The notes under the pieces were generated by a model that saw only the letters and a list, made by a program, of their open reading frames with translations, ran no database searches and was not told the DNA's origin. From contig MNCI01004792.1 of assembly GCA_015680685.1 (NCBI GenBank), forward strand, positions 809,725 to 873,724: a DNA stretch of 64,000 nucleotides, written 5' to 3'. Each line of letters starts with the position of its first letter. Position 1 is the stretch's first letter. Shown here piece by piece: positions 56,792 through 64,000 of this stretch. Source of the DNA: Gnetum montanum (Eukaryota; Streptophyta; Gnetopsida; Gnetales; Gnetaceae). The translations under genes and the position numbers were made by a program.

Positions 56792-58060
56792 CAGTCAACG
56801 CGTGGCCTCGTCCGCACCCACGCTTAGGGCGCCCTTCATTATCAGGGTGCCAAAACCACAGGCTACTCCTCTCACGCATGGGTAGACCTCCAACCAAAAG
56901 ATTCAACCATCACCTCCCAAACGAAAGGGAGAGGACACATCAGTTAACGCAATGAAAGACCATTTTACGCTTGGCTTCCCTAAGCCTAGGCCCTTGGCCT
57001 CTGTGCCTTCGCCTGTACCTCAGGGGGAGGATAAAGGTGCAGAAACGCAACCGCCTTCTCTTGGCAAGAAAAAGATCAACCCCCAACTGACACCGTTCCA
57101 CCTCGGGAGATCTGTCTCCTGGGCCGAATGGAAGAGGACAAGGGGGATAAACAACCTAGTCGAGAGAAGGACCTCCTCGACACATTTACGTAAGTCAAAT
57201 AGGCTCTCAAGCAAAAGAACACAATGTTGAGCCTTTACGACCTGCTTATGACATCTCGGGAACACCGTGAGGCTATGGTACGCATGCTGATGTCCATATC
57301 AGTGGATGACAGCTTACCAACGGAAGAGGAAGCGATACATGCTGTCATGTTTCCTTCTGAAGCTGAGCAACCCAGGCCTACCTCGCTGACCTTCCATGAC
57401 GAGTCTATTAAAGACGATCTAGAGAAAGGTCAGGTGACAACTGAACCTATGTTCATCACCATCCGGGTCGGTCAATACCAGATCCGGAGAGTGCACGTAG
57501 ACGATGGCGTAGCTACCAATGTCATACCCTATTCCATCGTGGATAGGTTGGGTCTGGTCAACCAGATCATTCCCACGATGACAACCTGTATAAAATCGTT
57601 CAACGGGGCACGGGTTCAAGTCAAGGGGATGGTGCGTATTGAGTTTGTGGTGAGGGATCGGTTCCCAACAGAGGCCACTTTCTTAGTCATCGAGGAGATG
57701 CCAGGGTTCAATCTGATCTTGGGGAGGTCATGGTTAGCCCAGTTGAGGGCGGTTTCGTCACCGATACACTAAGAGATACTCCTACCCTATGCCGGAGGGG
57801 AGGTTGTGATACGCGGTGACGAAATCACCCCCACGACCGTCAATAACATTGAAGAAGAATGGGGTTTGGAGATAGAAGTGACTGATGATCAGACCCATCT
57901 CCAAATCCCTCAACAAACCGACAGCAATGATGACGGTCTAGCTTGGGCCGACCTGCCATTTCTGGATGGCAGCGTAGAGGAGTCAAACCATAACTCTCCT
58001 TTCCCTTACGCAATGCTCAACATAAAGGCCATTAAGAGACAATTGCGTATTAATGGTTGA
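56792..58060 (+). pseudogene. E5 gag-protease linker and aspartic protease
   Basis: The linker has PPFIIRAP repeats and LGFPKPRPLASVPSPVPQ (56952-57030). The protease frame 57224-57772 reads LLMTSREHREAMVRMLMSIS, SLTFHDESIKDDLEKGQV, VHVDDGVATNVIPYSIVDRL, KSFNGARVQVKGM, FNLILGRSWLAQLRAVSSPI, then TAA (from CAA) and continues to KRQLRING-TGA at 58058-58060. Only one stop interrupts 279 codons, so this is the best-kept domain. The DDG turn is shared by E4 and E5, so it is a family feature and not decay. Confidence 0.83.
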
Positions 58061-58224
58061 ACGATGGTCTTTGCGTTGTTATCATGTTTTGGCAAGTTAT
58101 CACGGCTTGTACTTAGCCATTTCTTTTGTTTCATACATTTTCACACTATATTCGCTTTCGGAGTTTACGCTTGTCATTTCTTATGCTATTCGATTTACTG
58201 TACTCATACTATTTACGCTTTCTA

Positions 58225-58760
58225 TATCACGCAGTAGGCCTGCAATGGCCTTAAACTAGTCGTGGCCCGCAATGGCCTTAAAGTAGCCGCGGCCTGCAAT
58301 GGCCTTAAACTAGTCGCTAGTTTACGCAGAATCATATGATGGCCCGCAACGGCCTTAAACTAGTTACACAAAACTGTATACCATTATTATTTACGTAATT
58401 ACGTTATGGCCCGCAATGGCCTTAAACTAGTCGCTAGTTTACGCAGTTACTCGATGGCCCGCAATGGCCTCAAACTAGTTACACAAAATTGTATACCATT
58501 ATCATTTACGCGTATTACACCATGGCCCGCAACGGCCTTAAACTAGTTACACAGGATTGCGTATTAATACTATTTACGCTTTCTATATCACACAGTGGGC
58601 CCGCAATGGCCTTAAACTAGTCGCGGCCCACAATGGCCTTAAACTAGCCGCAGCCCGCAATGGCCTTAAACTAGCCGCGGCCCGCAATGGCCTTAAACTA
58701 GTCACTAGTTTACGCAGAATCATATGGTGGCCCGCGATGGCCTTAAACTAGCCATTACAT
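58225..58760 (+). repeat. E5 spacer array (TTAAACTAG)
   Basis: About 14 copies of ggcccgcaatggccttaaac followed by tag, in two arrangements: close-packed (period about 25) and separated by a longer segment containing tagtttacgcag…, which itself recurs. Three adjacent units keep a frame open that spells NGLKLA repeats (58557-58751). Confidence 0.85.
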
Positions 58761-58946
58761 TCTATCATTATAGCTTAGGCAAAATCCTTAATAATTACGT
58801 TCACGCTATGCAGATAAAAGCATAAAAGTCAAAAAAGACAAAATAATTGACATTTAAAACATCCACCAGGTTTCATAACGCGTATTTTCAGTCATTCATA
58901 AAATAGTACTTCACTCCACATCAATAAGATTATGCATAAAACACAA

Positions 58947-61900
58947 TTATGCAGTTCCTCTACTGCCACTGTCACCGGTATCTCTTAAGTCCAGATCCAG
59001 CCCTAATGGATCGTCCTCCAGCGGGCTGTCGTTTCTGGGAATTATTCTTTCACGAAGAATTTCCTCTTCATGAGGTCCTCGTTCTGGCACTGGCTCCACG
59101 GGAGGACGCTCTTCATCGCTGCGTTCTTCCTCTTCCTCTGCTTCTGCTTCTTCCTCTGCATCTACTGCTTCCTCTGCTGACTCCTCAGCTGGCCCGTCTT
59201 CTCTATCCTCTTCTGGTACCTAGATACAAAAGAAGAAAACATATTAGCAAGGCAAGCCCTGACAAAACAATTAGAGAATTTAGATTTAGTTATGAAGAAA
59301 CTCACTTGCGATGGCCCTTATTCCATAGCAAAGGGAAGCTTGTCCAGGCCAACCCACAAGCACTTCATAATCTCTTCCTCCATTAGATCTGGCCACACAT
59401 CCTCTCCCAAGGTAGCTCCAGCCTTCACTTTCCCTTTCTCCACGCTAGTCTAGTGAGGCGGATCAGGGAAGAATGTAGGGACTGTTCTCTGGCCCCCAGG
59501 GAGAGTCATCTCCCTTTCCAGAGACACACTTACAGTCACTTGCTCTTCGAACTTCCTGAAGGTATCGAAAGGTCCGATGACGTCCAAAAAGACTTCCAAA
59601 GATTGAGCCTTGACGATAGAATCGCGGTAGAGTTTCCGATAAGCAATGTTTTCTCGCTTATACAGATGTTTATGGTCCTTCTCCTTCTGCCCCCACTCTT
59701 GCACGCTTGCACAATAGTCCCTCCAATCTTGGCTTTTCTGAGCTAGGAGCTCTATCTGCATCCACTGCTCTACCAACACCCGACTGGTCTATACACTGTT
59801 TTTGATGGCGGTCCAATAACGGGAGTAGTCGAAAACAACAGTACGCTAGTCTTCATCCCTCGTCGCCCACGCTTGTAGGAAGTCACACCGTGATCTTAGG
59901 TCTCCGACCTCTTTGGTCAGAGAATCAAGCCTCTTTTCTGCTCTCTGCAGCTGTTTCCAGAGGCTCTCATTGATGCCTTTACTCTCCCATAAGGAGTGTG
60001 TCGAGCGTAACACACATTTACACATTTCCTCATAAATGTGGCATGGCATGGCTGCCCCATCAGATGGAGGCTCCACTGTGTCCAAATCAATGGGCTCCGT
60101 GGGATCCCATCCGAGGCAAGCTCCTAACAGAAAAAATCATCAATATTGGTGACACATTACCACTATGTAATATCACAACCTTACTACAACCATAACGTAC
60201 CAGCTCCAGGTTCGACACGCTCTAGGCGCTCGATCATGTCACTGACAACGCCTTCCATGAAGGCAAATTTGTTAAGGAAGTCTCTCCACGCTTTTCTCAC
60301 AGCGACAGACGTGGATACATCATCTTCTCCTGTAGTGTAATCCAGTTAGAAACTTCATCTATTAACAGAATCCTGCAAACTTGCTAACACACTCATTACC
60401 TCTACCGGTGACAGTGGCGACTTCGCCAACATTTTCTGCCTCCTTTTCCTCTTCACGCACTTGAGTCTGTGCGTCGCTGGTTCCGGTGGCTAGGGCCTCC
60501 TCATGCACCAGCTTCTGTGCACGGCTTCCACTAACAGCTGGGGCCTCTTCCTCCAAAACTGAGGCCCCTTCCCCACAACTTAGTACTACTGCCCCTGTCT
60601 CAGGGGTCAGCTCCTCTGCAATTTTCACTGGTCATATCACAATACCTTAGTATATCATTCCAAACCATCTAAATGAACATTGCGTAATACAGTTTCTTCA
60701 CGCTTACCAGGTGAAGGCTTACTCCGCTGAACTTTGATCGCCACAGTTTGGCCTGCGCCGCTCCGAGGCTCGGTAGAAGCCTCGGTTATATGAAGCCTCT
60801 TACTCCGAGCTGCAGGTTCCATGATTTCCTCCGCCAGACGTTTCCCCCGTGAGGCATCGCCAGTGTAAGTAGGCATTATCCCACCTATACTGTCGGGGCC
60901 TCGCAGCTGAGACGTCGCCAACCCCTTGGTCATTATAGATAGTGACTCCTCGATCCCTTCCGGTGGATCCTGCCCACGGGTAGTGCTGAGAATATGGGTA
61001 ATCCAGGGTTTGGACAGCTGATCTCGATCTTGCTACACCCAGATCCCATTCCTTTCGACGACCAAAAACTCAACAAACCACCGAAGGCAAGCTATAAAGA
61101 AGGCATAATGCACATTAAAACGAGACTCAAGCTCCTTGCGAAGCTTGATCATCTCGTTGCGCAGCCCCTTAGCAAAATAGCTTGCCCAATTGAACTGGGT
61201 CCCCTCTTCCAGAACCTCCCGCATAATACGGGTCTATTCTATAGAAAAGAACTTCCCTTGCGAGAGAGTTTTGGGGAAGGTCCGGGCCCGGAAAAGGGGA
61301 TAAATTGTCTTGGCAATGCCCATCTGGAATCTTTCACAAGGAAACCCTTTAGCCTTCTTCGGGACCCTTACCCACTCCTCCAGCCACTGCTAGAAGTCAA
61401 GGCTCCTCTTCACCTTCTCACTTACGGGAAGGCCGTTCGAAGGGACGCCAAATAGATCTTCGAAGAGCTGAGCATCAATGTTAAAGCTTACGCATACATG
61501 ATGTACGTGCGTGCAAAAATGCTCTGCCTTTTGGTTGAAGGAGTTGACCAGGGTCAGCATTTCACTGGCGGGGACATCAGGAGTTGCAGCTAAAAACAGA
61601 TGCATTAGCCCCGCTGCTTGGATGTTGTTGTTCACCGCAACTGGGGCCGCCGAGTGGCCGAGCTAGCGTTGTACGTCCTTGATGTCACCGTAGCAGAAGA
61701 GGACGGTGCTCGCCTCGCGGTCGGAAATCGTAAGGGTAATCTCCTAGGATTCCCTGACTGAACAATGTAAACACAAGTCAAACTAAAACATTATTATGCA
61801 ACGCTCACAATTTACAACTATACTATGCAATAATCGACTATACAACAGCCTTACCAGGTCCAAATGGCAAGGGAAATGACAGAAGGTTCCTCTGCACGTC

Positions 61901-63078
61901 CTCAAAGGTAAGGGGTGGGTCTAAGGTCCAGTCATCGTGCAGCCACCTGAGTGTCTGGAAATTCTCAAAGGCCTTAGCATAGCGGGTGGGGTACTCACAC
62001 ATGTCGAAGCCAATCTGCCCTATAACACCAGCGTGCACATTGCTAGTTGAAGTAAATGCCATTATTGCCGTTTCGGCCCATGATAACGCATCTCCATTTC
62101 CAACTAACCTGTTTTCATGAATAAAAAACCTGTACCATACCACATAGGATTATCTTACATTTTCCACATAGGCTTATCTTATACTTCACATCGATGATAG
62201 ATATATAACAAAAAAATATAGTTACCAAAATTTGCTTACCCGCCTGCGTAGTACACTGTGCCTTGTGGGTTCTGGAAATAGGTTGAGACATGGTGAGCCA
62301 CGAACAGTGTGTTATATGCATGATAACAACTAAACTACGCCATTTCCTAGATCTAGTTTAAGCACCTCAAGCCTCGGGTGCTAAGTTCTCGGTCCTCAGG
62401 ACGACCCGTATCGATGGCCCCATCTGTCAAGAAGGCCAGAATCCCTTGTGCAGAACCCGCCAGCAGGTGCTCTAAAATAGCACCGGCGATATCGTCGGAC
62501 AAATTAGACCACACAATGACGTTGTAGTTACGTAGTAAGAACTGTAGAAACTCCAGCGCACCCCGTCGAAACCATATGGCCTTCCCTTGCAACCGCGTTT
62601 GCGGGGGAGGGACATTAGGAACGATAGGGTTTATACAACACAAAACCCCGAAAATATCCAAGACAATTAGAATAGGCTTTAGCGTAATGCTGTACAGAAA
62701 ACCCGAAACATAAATCAACATCTAGATTTACATTTGTATCATTAATACAGAAAACCTACAAACTACGCCTAATTATCCAGGCCGAAATCGCCCAAACCAT
62801 TCCAACAACGCAAGGTTCGTCCCTGACAATGGTGGTAGACGCAACCCCATCAAACCCTCACATTAATCTGAGGTCCATAATTTGCAATCCACATTTATGC
62901 AAAAGATGCTACAAAAAATAGACATTAAAACAAACATAAGCATGCAAGGAATGACCTACCAGTTCAAAGACGTAGGGTCACGAACATCGATCACCGCCTG
63001 CGAAACGCGCTCCATATTTTCTTGCACCTCATCGATTTTGGCCAATTTTTCATTCTTCCTTTTGGTTTTTGGTGCCAT
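58947..63078 (-). pseudogene. Eight-exon antisense gene inside E5 (FCP1-like N-terminus, unknown large protein)
   Basis: Exons on the minus strand: 62960-63078, 62240-62689, 61855-62129, 60708-61757, 60400-60627, 60201-60329, 59306-60123, 58947-59219. All seven introns (270, 110, 97, 80, 70, 77, 86 bp) are GT-AG, several with GTAAGG, GTAAGC or GTGAGT donors, and every junction keeps phase. The total is 3342 nt, 1113 codons plus TAA. Residues about 40-281: FCP1/NIF-like HAD domain. 282-631: unrecognised domain with VSFNIDAQLFEDLFGVPSNG. 751-1022: coiled coil (LQRAEKRLDSLTKEVGDLR) and basic block. 1023-1113: acidic tail. Twelve in-frame stops, eleven TAG, make it a pseudogene. It lies between protease and RT of E5. 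Function unknown. Confidence 0.78.
61855..62689 (-). other. FCP1/NIF-like HAD domain of the antisense gene (exons 2-3)
   Basis: Exon 2 opens after a TTTTCTGTACAG acceptor with KPILIVLDIFGVLC, which fits HAD motif I (hhhD-x-x-G-hL), the second catalytic Asp being Phe. ALEFLQFLLRNYNVIVWSN fits the (R/K)PG-x-EFL…VxVWSS strand of plant FCP1-like phosphatases. NTLFVAHHVSTYFQNP matches the hhLhDD-x-x-x…NP segment, with AHH in place of the paired Asp. Exon 3 ends SFPLPFG, like the family's C-terminal xxPFG. Three in-frame TAG lie in exon 2. Missing Asp residues suggest no phosphatase activity. The family call is by pattern, moderately sure. Confidence 0.6.
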
Positions 63079-63480
63079 TGTAATAGCTTCAAATTTTTTC
63101 ACCATTTAGCACTTGCAAATCTTTGCAAAAGCACACGCTCTAATCTTCTGCTCCTTCTTCTCTCGCTCAGCAACAATTACGAATTCGAATTCACAACCGC
63201 CAATAGCCCGTTCTCATCCAAAACTACTTACTTATATGCGAGGATCACCGACTTGATATCCGATTTCAGCTGGACTTTCTTAAAATGGAACCTGAAAATC
63301 AAGATATTAATGCGGCTGATATCGCATGCTCTACTGTCCAAAATGACGTTAAAGTATCACATCTTATTGCCTCGTAATCGGGTAGCATTGATTACAGCCT
63401 GTTTACAATTTCGAACTTCAATTGACTTTCCACGTTTGACAACACTACGTCATCTTTCTCCTAATCATTTACGTACTTTG
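63079..63480. promoter_or_regulatory. Divergent spacer between antisense gene and pol
   Basis: The two starts (63078 minus, 63504 plus) are 425 bp apart, head to head. On the minus strand a TATA-like cgcatataagtaag lies at about 63227-63240, some 150 bp upstream of the antisense ATG, followed by a purine-rich gagcgagagaagaaggagc leader. This could be the promoter of the antisense gene. It is a position-based inference. Confidence 0.35.
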
Positions 63481-63491
63481 CGATTTTTCAG
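63480..63491 (+). other. Putative 3' splice site before E5 pol
   Basis: gcgatttttcag ends in AG at 63491, preceded by pyrimidine-rich sequence (ctttctcctaatcatt) and followed 12 bases later by the pol ATG. E1 and E2 have AG in the same position. This fits an intron between protease and RT, known in Ogre elements, which here would contain the array and the entire antisense gene. Confidence 0.5.
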
Positions 63492-63503
63492 GACAGACAG
63501 CAA

Positions 63504-64000
63504 ATGGACGCAACATTTTCAGCACCTCTAACTTTGACAAGCCCATACAGGAAGGTAGTTAGGCAATTCGACTCCACGCTAGTAGACATTAACCCCCCTT
63601 TAGAAGACGTAACCATAGCTGTGTCGGAGACGTCCCGAGAATGGCCAGAACAGTCGACGTGCACGCTAGACCTGGAGGCTGGGGACATAACCGAAGACCC
63701 CCTCAATGAGGTCTCTATCGTTACACATAGGGGTGAAGCCAAAACGCTTAAAGTTAGTTCTTTATTAGACCAGAAAACACACGATTCCATAAAGCAGGTC
63801 CTGCAAGGCAACATTATCGTCTTTGCATGGTCATACGAGGATATGCCTGGACTAGATCCCAGGGTAATCCAGCATAACATTATCTTAGACCCATAGATTA
63901 AAGCAGTTAGGAAAAAGGTACGGAAAATCAAGCCAGAGATCGCGCTAGCCGTGCATGATGAAATCACCAAACTGTATCAGGCTGGTTTCATCCGTGTGGT
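63504..64000 (+). pseudogene. E5 pol N-terminus (cut by window end)
   Basis: MDATFSAPLTLTSPYRKVVR opens the frame, homologous to E2 12204. STCTLDLEAGDITEDPLNEV, FAWSYEDMPGLDPRVIQHNI and, after TAG at 63894-63896, KIKPEIALAVHDEITKLYQA and GFIRVV lead to the point where RT proper begins. Only one stop in 166 codons. RT itself is beyond the window. Confidence 0.82.

Larger units (their letters stand above)
52432..64000 (+). mobile_element. E5: Tat/Ogre-like element carrying a complete antisense gene (3' part outside window)
   Basis: 5' LTR, primer site, gag, protease, TTAAACTAG array, antisense gene (58947-63078, minus), divergent spacer and the beginning of pol (63504 onward). The element inserted in E7 gag; the left flank cacta (52427-52431) should reappear beyond its 3' LTR. 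It is the most complete copy of the family's middle region and the main reason to look at this window. Confidence 0.85.

Noticed and set aside
62240-62380. A short intron removing the three TAG codons in exon 2
   Set aside because: It would be only about 36 bp, too short for a plant intron; the sequence on both sides stays in the same frame and fits the HAD domain, so nonsense mutations explain it better.
62353-62721. Reading the FCP1-like stretch as a separate single-exon gene starting at 62721
   Set aside because: An acceptor at 62690, phase agreement with exon 1 and conservation of exon 1 in E2 favour a spliced gene starting at 63078.

Overview
The window is repeat-rich nuclear DNA from a seed plant. 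The evidence is a stack of nested, heavily decayed Ty3/gypsy LTR retrotransposons of the plant Tat/Ogre type (gag with a CHHC finger, Ogre-like protease, two consecutive RNase H domains), a second gypsy family with a tRNA-Asp primer site, a eukaryotic nuclear tRNA-Asp gene, GT-AG introns of 70-270 bp, and nonsense codons that are nearly all TAG, as expected from decay at methylated CHG sites. Nothing bacterial, plastid or mitochondrial was seen. The genus cannot be named from sequence alone; a large-genome plant is likely.

Layout. 1-306: scrap of the antisense gene of an older element (E0). 307-19714: element E1 (+), broken by complete element E2 (+, 5182-18636, two LTRs of about 1.7 kb, near-perfect 5-bp target duplication). 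19715-24196: 3' part of E3 (-), which cuts E1 inside its reverse transcriptase. 24197-35117: E4 (-), an internally deleted copy with a truncated 3' LTR and one N at 25217. 35118-42177: the only stretch not dominated by an obvious LTR element; it is AT-rich and holds a tRNA-Asp gene, small tandem duplications, possible decayed exons of a host gene and a weak gag-like relic. 42178-52431: a second family, E7 (+), whose gag is split by E6 (43313-50539, TSD AGTGG) of the same family and again by E5. 52432-64000: E5 (+), 5' LTR, gag, protease, spacer and the start of pol; it runs off the window.

The unusual system is in the Tat/Ogre-like family. Between protease and reverse transcriptase, a region ending in a splice-acceptor-like site just before pol, E5 carries a whole gene on the opposite strand (58947-63078). 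I reconstruct eight exons joined by seven GT-AG introns, all phase-compatible and summing to 3342 nt (1113 codons plus stop). Its N-terminal third resembles an FCP1/NIF-type HAD phosphatase, followed by a long unrecognised domain, a coiled coil and an acidic tail. The same exons occur in E4 with identical lengths for introns 5 and 6 (70 and 77 bp), exon 1 (119 bp in both) survives in E2, and another fragment opens the window. So the antisense, intron-bearing gene is an inherited part of the family, not a chance insertion. Two related tandem arrays with a TTAAACT(A/G)G core bracket the region: one in the spacer after protease, one just after integrase.

All protein-coding units are pseudogenes at the sequence level (stops, frameshifts, catalytic substitutions). 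The tRNA-Asp gene is the only feature that looks intact.
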